Assembly (NCBI GenBank): GCA_030600525.1 | Contig: JAUVLX010000070.1 | Span: forward strand, 1-12,684 | DNA length: 12,684 nucleotides | Source: Desulfobulbus sp. | Lineage (GTDB): Bacteria; Desulfobacterota; Desulfobulbia; Desulfobulbales; Desulfobulbaceae | Direction: 5' to 3' | Shown here: piece by piece, positions 1-6,334 of the stretch | How the letters are laid out: every line of letters starts with the position of its first letter | How positions within the stretch are numbered: position 1 is the stretch's first letter | Translations under genes and position numbers: made by a program | Notes under the pieces: generated by a model | The model's database searches: none | Told to the model about the DNA's origin: nothing | What the model saw: only the letters and a program-made list of their open reading frames with translations

Positions 1-1
1 G

Positions 2-1297
2 AAGCTTTCTCCCTGGAAAAACAACAGCTATCAGGAGTTTAAGCAGACCCAGGATAAATTGAAGAAATTTATAAGCTCTGGACAGATGGGTCCTTTTTCA
101 AGCGGTTACTGGGGACACCCGGCAATGCAGCTTGATCCTGATGTCAATCTTATTGCAGCAGTGCATTATTTCCAGGCCCTGGAGTATCAACGGAAAATTA
201 ACAAGGTTGTAACAGTTCTTGGGTCCAAGACCCCACATATCCAAAACCTTGCAGTGGGTGGTGTGGCCAATCCCATTAATCTGGACAGCCCGGCTACGCT
301 GACCATGGAAAGGCTGTATTACATTAAGACCCTCATGGATGAAGTACGGGACTTCGTGCAGCAGGTGTATATGATCGATGTTGCAGCAATCGGAGCCATG
401 TACCCCGAATGGTGTTCCTATGGTAAGGGTAACGGCAACTATCTTTCTGTTCCAGAAATGCCTATGGATGAGAACGGAAAGAATTTTGCAATGCCAGGCG
501 GCTATATCAAGGGTGACGATATGGAGAGCTTCAGAAGAATAAGCAGCTCTCAAGATCCATTTTTTGAGGATAACGTCAAGGAAAGTGTCAAGCATTCCTA
601 CTATGCAGGTGACTGGACACGTCACCCCTATGTAGAGGAAACAGAGCCTAATTTCACAGGGAAGGAGGCGGATGGTAAGTACTCCTGGGTTAAATCTCCA
701 TCATTCCAGAATGAGCCTGCAGAGGTTGGTCCGGTGGCCAGTGTCCTTGCCATGCTCGCTGCACGGCATGCACCTGCTGTTAATTATACCAACAAGATGC
801 TTGAAACAATGGCATCCATAGGTCAGACTAAATTTGATACGGATATTCTGCCCTCAACCATGGGACGCCATATTTCAAGGAGTATCAGGGCGGCAGTGGT
901 CCAAGATGCCATGGCCGAACAGTGGGAGGCTTTGATCTCTAATATTGATTCCGGTGATAATACAACGTTCAATGAACCTCATTTTCCTGAAGGTGAGCAG
1001 CGCGGTGTTGGTATCCATGAAGCCCCGCGGGGAACTCTTTCTCATTGGATTGTCATTGAAAATGGCAAAATCAGGAATTACCAGGCCGTTGTACCCTCCA
1101 CCTGGCTTGCCTGCCCACGGGGAACCAATGATGAGCCCGGATACTACGAGCGTTGTCTGGTGGGTAACCCGGTTGCTGATCCGGAAAAACCGCTCGAAAT
1201 CCTGCGGACTATCCACTCTTTTGACCCGTGTATGGCCTGTGCCGTGCATATGTTGAATCCTGAAGGGGGAGAATTGTCCACCATCAAGGTGATGTAG
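2..1297 (+). CDS. [NiFe] hydrogenase large (catalytic) subunit, 5'-truncated by window edge
   Basis: Catalytic subunit of a heterodimeric uptake [NiFe] hydrogenase that carries the Ni-Fe(CN)2CO site and partners with an iron-sulfur small subunit, presumably encoded off the left edge. The reading frame is open through the first base of the window with no good start, so this is the C-terminal ~431 residues of a protein usually ~550-570 long; the N-terminal RGxE/CxxC motif is missing. Visible hallmarks are GYWGHPAM, an EAPRG motif (P and R codons at 1025-1030) and the C-terminal DPCMACAVH. The EAPRG Pro-Arg lies 67 residues before the first C-terminal cysteine, the same spacing I recall for the 'canopy' Pro508-Arg509 of E. 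coli Hyd-1. Overall similarity from memory is to HybC/HynB, group 1 membrane-associated enzymes with Tat-exported partners. Both metal-binding cysteines are TGT, so this is not a selenocysteine [NiFeSe] enzyme. The next gene is its likely processing protease. Family certain; subgroup uncertain. Confidence 0.96.
   Translation, partial: KLSPWKNNSYQEFKQTQDKLKKFISSGQMGPFSSGYWGHPAMQLDPDVNLIAAVHYFQALEYQRKINKVVTVLGSKTPHIQNLAVGGVANPINLDSPATLTMERLYYIKTLMDEVRDFVQQVYMIDVAAIGAMYPEWCSYGKGNGNYLSVPEMPMDENGKNFAMPGGYIKGDDMESFRRISSSQDPFFEDNVKESVKHSYYAGDWTRHPYVEETEPNFTGKEADGKYSWVKSPSFQNEPAEVGPVASVLAMLAARHAPAVNYTNKMLETMASIGQTKFDTDILPSTMGRHISRSIRAAVVQDAMAEQWEALISNIDSGDNTTFNEPHFPEGEQRGVGIHEAPRGTLSHWIVIENGKIRNYQAVVPSTWLACPRGTNDEPGYYERCLVGNPVADPEKPLEILRTIHSFDPCMACAVHMLNPEGGELSTIKVM
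1223..1294 (+). other. Nickel-binding C-terminal motif and cleavable C-terminal peptide of the hydrogenase
   Basis: Codons 1223-1249 encode DPCMACAVH, the second Ni-Fe ligand motif (Cys codons 1229-1231 and 1238-1240). In this family maturation endopeptidases cut directly after the His once nickel is in place. The 15 codons 1250-1294 (MLNPEGGELSTIKVM) would therefore be removed. The peptide has the same length as the one I recall for E. coli HybC. The cleavage site is inferred from the family. Confidence 0.85.
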
Positions 1298-1418
1298 GAC
1301 GTTCCACTTGTCTGCAAAAAAAAGACGAGACTATTTAACTTGGCTGCCCCATCACTTATCCTCCAGTGCAGTGACATTGTTTGAGTGATGAGGTTGCCAT
1401 CTTTTTGAGGCTGAAAAA

Positions 1419-1919
1419 ATGACTCATTTGCAAGATAGGACCATCGGCATCCTCGGCATCGGCAATTTACTGCTTGGGGACGAAGGGTTTGGGGTTCACT
1501 GTGTCCAACACATTGAACAACACTATAATATACCAGAAAACATACGTGTTTTCGATGGCGGTACGGCAGGTATATTACTCGCACCTTTCATAGAGGAATG
1601 TGACAAGCTTTATGTTTTGGATGTGATCGATCTGGAAGACGATCCCGGTTCTGTGCATCTTTTTACAGATGAAGATGTGAGGGCAGGGAATGTGCAGACG
1701 AGAATGTCTCCCCACCAAATAGGCATGTTGGAAATTCTTGATATCTGTAAGATCAGGGGAAAGGTACCCGAACAGGTGCAATATATAACCGTTGTCCCGC
1801 AGACTCTGGAGACGGGTATGGAGCTTTCCCCGTTGATTGCAGAGCGGGTTACCGATGTTATCGATATCCTTTTGCAGTCGCTGGCAAAGTTATCTGTATC
1901 GCTGACTGAGAAAAAGTAA
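1419..1919 (+). CDS. HyaD/HybD-family hydrogenase maturation endopeptidase
   Basis: A 166-residue cytoplasmic protease that recognises nickel in the hydrogenase large-subunit precursor and removes its C-terminal peptide, allowing the active site to close. The N-terminus has the family signature GIGNLLLGDEGFG. By alignment from memory with E. coli HybD, the three nickel-sensing residues are Glu22, Asp68 (in LYVLDVID) and His99 (in SPHQIG); the FDGGTAG stretch around Asp46 is also conserved. Length matches the family (~160-165). The ATG at 1419 follows a GAGG at 1407-1410 with an 8-base spacer. It lies 121 bases after the large subunit on the same strand, so it is probably co-transcribed and specific for that enzyme. 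The product ends in a short charged tail beyond the usual fold. Confidence 0.95.
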   Translation: MTHLQDRTIGILGIGNLLLGDEGFGVHCVQHIEQHYNIPENIRVFDGGTAGILLAPFIEECDKLYVLDVIDLEDDPGSVHLFTDEDVRAGNVQTRMSPHQIGMLEILDICKIRGKVPEQVQYITVVPQTLETGMELSPLIAERVTDVIDILLQSLAKLSVSLTEKK

Positions 1920-1988
1920 CACCGTACTTCTCGTGCTTGCCTTGGTTTCTTGTTGCGCGGCGAGTTGAGCAGTGGGGCTGCTGAATAG

Positions 1989-2315
1989 TTACGGTTTTTC
2001 TTTTTGTGGATTGACGCCCTGTTTAGCTTGGTTAACAACTCTTCCGCAACAGGGGCAATTGATTATCAGCCTGGCGTTTGAAAATCCTGCGCCATATTCA
2101 GCTTTCATTGTGGCCTTGGTGCTACAGAGATCACAGACTGCGGGCATAACCCCTTTTCGGATTTTATTGCAGATTACTGCGACTACAGCGGCGAGCATCG
2201 CAAACCCCGTCAATCCAATTTTTTCTCCACCGTTAAGATAGATAATGGCCAGGAAGAGAACAATGACAGCTGTTACAACGCGCAGTTTGTGAAAGGTGTG
2301 GAAGTTTAAGTACAT
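1989..2315 (-). CDS. Small membrane protein with two transmembrane segments and a C-terminal zinc-ribbon-like domain, function unknown
   Basis: I do not recognise this 108-residue protein as a named family. Two hydrophobic stretches (about residues 13-27 and 33-49) form a hairpin, followed by a basic segment KIRKG and then CDLC (61-64) and CPCC (87-90) separated by 22 residues, the layout of a treble-clef or zinc-ribbon knuckle pair. The positive-inside rule suggests a cytoplasmic ribbon. It is transcribed against the hydrogenase protease (convergent, 69 bases between stops) and divergently from dctP. No convincing ribosome binding site precedes the ATG at 2315, so the start is uncertain; a later start would shorten only the pre-membrane part. 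The composition (alternating hydrophobic segments, paired cysteines) argues that this frame is the real one rather than the overlapping plus-strand frame at 1972-2241. Confidence 0.72.
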   Translation of the reverse strand: MYLNFHTFHKLRVVTAVIVLFLAIIYLNGGEKIGLTGFAMLAAVVAVICNKIRKGVMPAVCDLCSTKATMKAEYGAGFSNARLIINCPCCGRVVNQAKQGVNPQKEKP

Positions 2316-2427
2316 TTTATATGATATATAAGGTTATCTGGAACAAAGAGCTACTTTTCGTATTCTCCTTTTACTCTGTTTACAGTGTTTATTGAACTGA
2401 AATTGTAGCCTCCTGTAATGTGGTCAA

Positions 2428-2440
2428 TGCGTTTTACGCA
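2428..2440. promoter_or_regulatory. Perfect 5-bp dyad upstream of dctP, possible operator
   Basis: TGCGTTTTACGCA: two 5-base arms (2428-2432 and 2436-2440) around TTT. It sits 79 bases upstream of the -35 hexamer of the candidate dctP promoter in the divergent intergenic region. It could be a regulator site for either direction; short dyads also occur by chance. Confidence 0.3.
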
Positions 2441-2484
2441 CGATGTATCCTGCCTCTTGTTCACCCGTAGCCCTTGCCTCCAAT

Positions 2485-2502
2485 ACTGAATCGTTATTCA
2501 GT
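2485..2502. promoter_or_regulatory. Perfect 7-bp dyad (ACTGAAT-N4-ATTCAGT), candidate operator for the TRAP-lut operon
   Basis: Arms 2485-2491 and 2496-2502 are exact reverse complements around CGTT. The element ends 17 bases before the TTGACA at 2520, a position suited to an activator binding just upstream of RNA polymerase. Size and symmetry fit a dimeric helix-turn-helix regulator such as the GntR/FadR class (LutR, LldR and PdhR control lactate genes in other bacteria). No regulator is encoded in the window, so the cognate protein is unknown. Confidence 0.5.
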
Positions 2503-2519
2503 CCCATTGCATAAAATCA

Positions 2520-2547
2520 TTGACAACTTACAGTTCCGGCGTTTATT
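2520..2547 (+). promoter_or_regulatory. Candidate sigma70-type promoter of dctP-lut operon
   Basis: A perfect TTGACA (2520-2525) is followed after 16 bases by TTTATT (2542-2547, 4 of 6 matches to TATAAT). Transcription would begin near 2554, leaving a leader of roughly 50 bases before the dctP start. The weak -10 would fit activator dependence. Seen by eye; the start site is inferred. Confidence 0.55.
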
Positions 2548-2607
2548 TAACTCCCTATTTTAGATACAAAAGCTATTTGATCAACATCAATCTGCAAGGG
2601 GTTTTCG

Positions 2608-3663
2608 ATGCAACTCAAAAAAGTAATTCTGACAGTGGCGGCATTGTTCTTTGTCTCGACCGTTGCGACCACCAACGTGTTAGGGGCTGAAAAAATTGCC
2701 TGGAAAATGGCCACCTCGTGGCCCGCTGGAACAATTCTCCAGGAATCAGCCAATGCATTTGCTGATCAAGTAACGAAAATGAGCAATGGTCGCCTGACTA
2801 TTAAGACCTATCCCGCTGGTGTGCTTATGGGTGCGTTGGAGGTAACTGATTCTGTACGGATGGGTGTTATTGACGCTGCACATAGCTCGCCAGCGTATTC
2901 CGTCGGTCAGTTACCTGCATCTCCTTTATTTGGTTATATCCCTTTTGGGATGGAAGCTATTCCTTATCTTACCTGGCTGTACGAGGGGGAAGGAAGTCAG
3001 TTACTTGCAGAATTGTATGAAAAATTTGAACTTGGTTATGTGGCTCCCTGCGGTATTCTTCCCACCGAAAATCTTGCCTGGTCCAATAAACCCATTACCA
3101 AGATGGAAGACTTCAAAGGGTTGAAGTTCCGAACGTCTGGATATTGGGGTGAGATCTTGAGTGAAGCAGGGGCCTCTGTCATGATGCTTCCTGCGGGTGA
3201 AGTATATGAAGCACTGCAGCGTAAAGTGTTGGATGCCGGTGAGTTTAGCATTCCCAATATTGATAAGGATCTCGCCTTTTACGAAATTGCAGACTACCTG
3301 TTGGTTCCAGGTATCCATCAGACAAGTACCATCCTTGACCTTAAGGTTAACAAGCGTTCCTGGAATAAACTTCCCGAAGACCTTAAAGAGATTGTTCGTG
3401 TCGCTGCAAAGGCTTCTACCTTGGAAGTGCTGACCCGCTGTATCGTAAGAGATATTCCTGCCCTTGATTTTTTCAAGGAAAAGGGGGTGAAAATCGAGTA
3501 TCTTGATCCGGAAATACAGAAAGCACTGGCAGTTAAGGCCGCTGCACTGATGGAGAAAAAGGCTGAAAAGGATCTTTTCTTTAAAAAGGTGTACGAATCA
3601 CAGAAGAAGTTCCGCACAGGATATGATCAGTACAAAGCGCTTATGACTCCTTCTTATAAATAA
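2608..3663 (+). CDS. dctP: TRAP transporter substrate-binding protein, DctP family (probably lactate or a related 2-hydroxy/2-oxo acid)
   Basis: Periplasmic receptor of a tripartite ATP-independent periplasmic transporter. The 351-residue product starts with a Sec signal peptide: KK, a hydrophobic core to about residue 20, and a likely cut after VLGA (residue 27). The mature protein has the DctP fold landmarks, including the FKGLKFRTSG segment with Arg175, the residue that usually grips the ligand carboxylate, followed by LPAGEVYEALQRKVLDAGE (Glu198, Glu212). That pattern resembles the TakP/lactate-binding branch rather than SiaP-type sialic acid receptors. An AAGGGG at 2596-2601 lies 6 bases before the ATG. 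Length is normal. Downstream lutABC makes lactate the likeliest ligand; sequence alone does not exclude pyruvate, glycolate or other small hydroxy acids. A strong terminator follows at once. Confidence 0.95.
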   Translation: MQLKKVILTVAALFFVSTVATTNVLGAEKIAWKMATSWPAGTILQESANAFADQVTKMSNGRLTIKTYPAGVLMGALEVTDSVRMGVIDAAHSSPAYSVGQLPASPLFGYIPFGMEAIPYLTWLYEGEGSQLLAELYEKFELGYVAPCGILPTENLAWSNKPITKMEDFKGLKFRTSGYWGEILSEAGASVMMLPAGEVYEALQRKVLDAGEFSIPNIDKDLAFYEIADYLLVPGIHQTSTILDLKVNKRSWNKLPEDLKEIVRVAAKASTLEVLTRCIVRDIPALDFFKEKGVKIEYLDPEIQKALAVKAAALMEKKAEKDLFFKKVYESQKKFRTGYDQYKALMTPSYK

Positions 3664-3680
3664 AAATAAACAGCTTCATT

Positions 3681-3731
3681 AATAAAGGAGCCGCAGGGGA
3701 ATACCCCGGCGGCTCCTTTATTTGTTTCAGC
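3681..3731 (+). terminator. Strong intrinsic terminator between dctP and dctQ
   Basis: A 14-bp perfect outer stem (arms 3681-3694 and 3709-3722; right arm reads GCGGCTCCTTTATT) encloses an A/G mismatch, a second GGGG/CCCC stem (3696-3699, 3704-3707) and an AATA loop. It is followed by a T-rich run ending near 3727. The stop of dctP is 18 bases upstream and dctQ starts 25 bases after the right arm. Placement suggests partial termination or 3'-end stabilisation that raises dctP mRNA over the rest of the operon. Confidence 0.88.
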
Positions 3732-3746
3732 ACAGGTTTTTCCGAG

Positions 3747-4265
3747 ATGAAAATAATACGTGGTATTGTCAGGTCTATTGACGCCATCAGCGAGGCTTCG
3801 GCTAAAATCATCATCTGGTTGGTCATGGTATTGACCGCTGTTATTGGTTATGAAATTTTTTCCCGGTACGTCTTGAATCAGCCGACAAAGTGGTCTTTTG
3901 ATCTCAGTTATATGATTGGTGGCACTTTTTTCCTCCTTGGGGAGGCTTGGACTCTTAAAAACAAACACCATGTTCGGATAGACATTTTGTACAACCGGTT
4001 TTCACGTAAGACAAAAGCCTGGATTGATGCAACGCTGTATCTTGTCTTTTTCTTTCCCTTATGGGGGGGGCTCCTCTACGCCTTGATCCCGTATGTTGCT
4101 TTTTCCTGGGAGATCGGTGAAAGATCCATGCAGGGCTATTGGCAGCCGATTCTTTACCCTTTTAAAACCATGATGCCCATTGGGGTTGGTCTGCTTTTGT
4201 TGCAAGGCATTGCAGAATTTTTACGTAACATTGTGATTGTTTGCAATGGAGGCGAGATACAATGA
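3747..4265 (+). CDS. dctQ: TRAP transporter small permease subunit, DctQ family
   Basis: A 172-residue inner-membrane protein that pairs with DctM to form the TRAP translocation unit. Four hydrophobic segments are visible (about residues 20-38, 51-68, 94-116 and 141-158). Family landmarks are FSRYVLNQP (38-46), the LGEAWTLKNKHHVRID stretch ending at Asp79, and a WQP...P segment before the last helix. Length is typical. The ATG at 3747 has only a modest AGG at 3734-3736 with a 10-base spacer, so translation may be weaker than for dctP, in line with low expected membrane-subunit stoichiometry. Its stop codon overlaps the dctM start (ATGA). Confidence 0.94.
   Translation: MKIIRGIVRSIDAISEASAKIIIWLVMVLTAVIGYEIFSRYVLNQPTKWSFDLSYMIGGTFFLLGEAWTLKNKHHVRIDILYNRFSRKTKAWIDATLYLVFFFPLWGGLLYALIPYVAFSWEIGERSMQGYWQPILYPFKTMMPIGVGLLLLQGIAEFLRNIVIVCNGGEIQ
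4248..4252 (+). promoter_or_regulatory. Ribosome binding site fixing the dctM start
   Basis: GGAGG lies 9 bases before the ATG at 4262, inside the end of dctQ. This favours 4262 over the in-frame TTG at 4241, which lies upstream of the GGAGG. Confidence 0.75.
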
Positions 4266-5581
4266 GTCCTGAAATCTCTGTTGCATTGATGTTTGCGACC
4301 CTTTTTGCCGGGATTTTTCTTGGTTTTCCCACAGCCTTTGTCCTTGGTGGGGTTGCCTTTCTTTTTGGGGCCAACTTTATGGGAGCCGACATTTACGGGC
4401 TTTTTATTGCTCGGCTGTTCGGGTTAATGAAAAATTATACCCTGCTCGCTGTGCCTCTGTTTTTGTTCATGGGGGTATTCATGGAAAAATCGGGGATGGC
4501 TGAGCGGCTCTTTAATGCGATGCACATCCTGTGGGGACGTTTTAGAGGGGGGCTTGGAATATCGACCATTGCCATCTCTGCTATTTTTGCTGCTGCAACC
4601 GGCGTTGTCGGTGCCTCCGAGATTACCATCGGCCTAATGGCACTGCCTGTCATGCTCGCAAAAAAATACAATAAATCCATGGCGTGTGGTGCCATCTGCG
4701 CTGGTGGCACGCTGGGCATCCTCATACCGCCTAGTGTCATGATTATTGTTTACGGTCCCATTGCCCGTATTTCAGTGGGTAAGCTTTTTCTTGGTTGTCT
4801 TGTCCCAGGGCTGTTACTGACCTTTTTGTATATGTTATATATTGGTATCCGTTGTTACCTGAGGCCTCAAGATGGCCCACCAATGCCAGTTGAAGAACGA
4901 CAGGCATCGGTTAAAGAAAAAATTTGGATTTTGACTACTTCAGTCATTCCTCCGGTATTGATCATCTTTTCTGTTCTGGGCAGTATCTTTTTCGGGATTG
5001 CTGCGGTTACCGAGGCGGCTGCTGTTGGTGCTGCAGCCAGTATGGTTTTGGCTGCTTCCTATGGAAAGCTGAATGTTGGCGTTGTTAAAGATGCATGCCA
5101 GCAAACCCTGAGCATTACGGCTATGATCATGATGATCGCCATTGGAGCAACTTTCTTTTCCACCGTTTTTGTCGCCCTGGGTGGAGATGAGGTGATTACC
5201 AATATGTTCATGAACCTGCCCATGGGAAAATGGGGCATTCTTTTTACTATCATGCTTCTTTTGGTTTTCTGTGGCATGTTTATCGATTGGATGGGTATTC
5301 TCTTTATAATCGTGCCCTTGATAACTCCAATCGCTGCGGGGCTTGGGTTTGATCCGGTATGGTTTGCAGTGTTGGTGATGGTTAATTTGCAGATATCATT
5401 TTTGACCCCGCCTTTTGCTTATTCCATCTTTTATTTAAAGGGTATTGCACCTCCAGAAGTCGAGACCATCGATATCTATCGCGGGGTGATGCCTTTTGTC
5501 GGGCTGCAGGTGTTTGCCATCATTCTTCTAATAGTTTTTCCTACATTGATTACATGGCTACCATCCCATCTTATAAATTAA
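4262..5581 (+). CDS. dctM: TRAP transporter large permease subunit, DctM family
   Basis: The 439-residue channel-forming subunit of the TRAP system, expected to couple import to a sodium (or proton) gradient. It is almost entirely hydrophobic with about 12 membrane segments. The DctM core signature is plain: a GASEITIGLMALPVM stretch followed by CAGGTLGILIPPSVMIIVYG (the GILIPPS part at residues 152-158), and a C-terminal NLQISFLTPPFAYSIFYLKG motif, the pseudo-repeat counterpart. The ATG at 4262 was chosen because it has a good ribosome binding site and gives a 4-base ATGA overlap with dctQ, a sign of translational coupling. Length agrees with the family (~425-440). lutA starts 12 bases downstream, which ties transporter and oxidation genes into one unit. 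Confidence 0.96.
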   Translation: MSPEISVALMFATLFAGIFLGFPTAFVLGGVAFLFGANFMGADIYGLFIARLFGLMKNYTLLAVPLFLFMGVFMEKSGMAERLFNAMHILWGRFRGGLGISTIAISAIFAAATGVVGASEITIGLMALPVMLAKKYNKSMACGAICAGGTLGILIPPSVMIIVYGPIARISVGKLFLGCLVPGLLLTFLYMLYIGIRCYLRPQDGPPMPVEERQASVKEKIWILTTSVIPPVLIIFSVLGSIFFGIAAVTEAAAVGAAASMVLAASYGKLNVGVVKDACQQTLSITAMIMMIAIGATFFSTVFVALGGDEVITNMFMNLPMGKWGILFTIMLLLVFCGMFIDWMGILFIIVPLITPIAAGLGFDPVWFAVLVMVNLQISFLTPPFAYSIFYLKGIAPPEVETIDIYRGVMPFVGLQVFAIILLIVFPTLITWLPSHLIN

Positions 5582-5593
5582 GCGAGGCCTGCA

Positions 5594-6334
5594 ATGCAGA
5601 AAAAAGATAAAGTCACCCTTTTTGTGCAGTGTATTGTGGATACCATGTACCCCGAAGTTGCCGAGTCCATGGTTGATGTGCTAGAGGGGCTTGGCCTTGA
5701 TGTTGATTGCCCCACCGAGCAAACCTGTTGCGGGCAGCCTGCTTTTAATTCTGGGCACCAAAAGGTTGCACGTGCTGCAGCTGAAAAATTCATAACCCTT
5801 TTTGAGAATTCTCAAACCATTGTCTCCCCATCGGGGTCATGTGTGAATATGGTGAGGAATCACTATCAGGATCTTTTTAAAGACGAACCAGCAATGCTGG
5901 CTCGTGTTAAGGCCATCGGTGAGCGGACCTTTGAGTTTACCGAATATATAGTAGACGTGCTGGGAGTTGAAGATGTTGGGGCACGGTTCAATGGCAAAGT
6001 AACCTATCATGCGTCCTGCCATCTTAACCGATTTCTGGATATCGACCGGCAACCACGAGCACTGCTTGCCAATATCAGTGATATGAAACTTGTAGAGATG
6101 AAAGATGCAGATAAGTGCTGCGGTTTTGGCGGTACCTTTGCGGTCAAATATTCCGAGATATCGGAGGCGCTTGTAGAGGATAAGGTCAACAATATTATTG
6201 CCTCAGGAGCTGATGTGGTCGCTGGTTGTGATATGGGATGCCTGATGAATATTGAAGGGATGTTGAGCAGAAAGAAGTCACCGGTAAAGGTGATGCATAT
6301 TGCCCAACTTCTTGCAGGGAAGAGTTATGAGTGA
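5594..6334 (+). CDS. lutA: Lactate utilisation iron-sulfur protein LutA (CCG-domain, GlpC/HdrD-like)
   Basis: A 246-residue cytoplasmic subunit of the LutABC complex, which oxidises L-lactate to pyruvate in Bacillus and other bacteria lacking or supplementing flavin lactate dehydrogenases. It consists of two cysteine-rich CCG modules: Cys13, Cys45-Cys46-Gly47 and Cys83 in the first; Cys142, Cys175-Cys176-Gly177, Cys212 and Cys216 in the second. Such modules bind iron-sulfur clusters in heterodisulfide reductase and GlcF relatives. Length matches Bacillus LutA (~240). GAGG at 5584-5587 lies 6 bases before the ATG. It overlaps lutB by 8 bases. Glycolate oxidase GlcF is longer and carries ferredoxin motifs, so it is excluded. 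Confidence 0.95.
   Translation: MQKKDKVTLFVQCIVDTMYPEVAESMVDVLEGLGLDVDCPTEQTCCGQPAFNSGHQKVARAAAEKFITLFENSQTIVSPSGSCVNMVRNHYQDLFKDEPAMLARVKAIGERTFEFTEYIVDVLGVEDVGARFNGKVTYHASCHLNRFLDIDRQPRALLANISDMKLVEMKDADKCCGFGGTFAVKYSEISEALVEDKVNNIIASGADVVAGCDMGCLMNIEGMLSRKKSPVKVMHIAQLLAGKSYE

Noticed and set aside
1229..1231. Possible selenocysteine codon at the first C-terminal nickel ligand, as in [NiFeSe] hydrogenases
   Set aside because: The codon is TGT (Cys), not TGA, so this is an ordinary [NiFe] enzyme.
875..1256. Open frames on both strands inside the hydrogenase gene (for example 875-1249 minus, 945-1256 plus)
   Set aside because: They overlap a certain gene, show no domain or start signal and read as low-complexity shadow peptides.
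1350..1390. CATCACT/AGTGATG inverted repeat between the hydrogenase gene and its protease
   Set aside because: Seven-base arms with a 27-base loop and no T-tract; a processing or attenuation role cannot be supported.
1968..1982. AGCAG-TGGGG-CTGCT hairpin between the two convergent genes, as a terminator
   Set aside because: Only a 5-bp stem and no T-run on either strand; too weak to call.
1972..2241. Plus-strand open frame opposite the small zinc-ribbon gene
   Set aside because: The minus-strand product has coherent membrane segments and paired CxxC motifs; the plus-strand frame has neither a ribosome binding site nor protein-like features.
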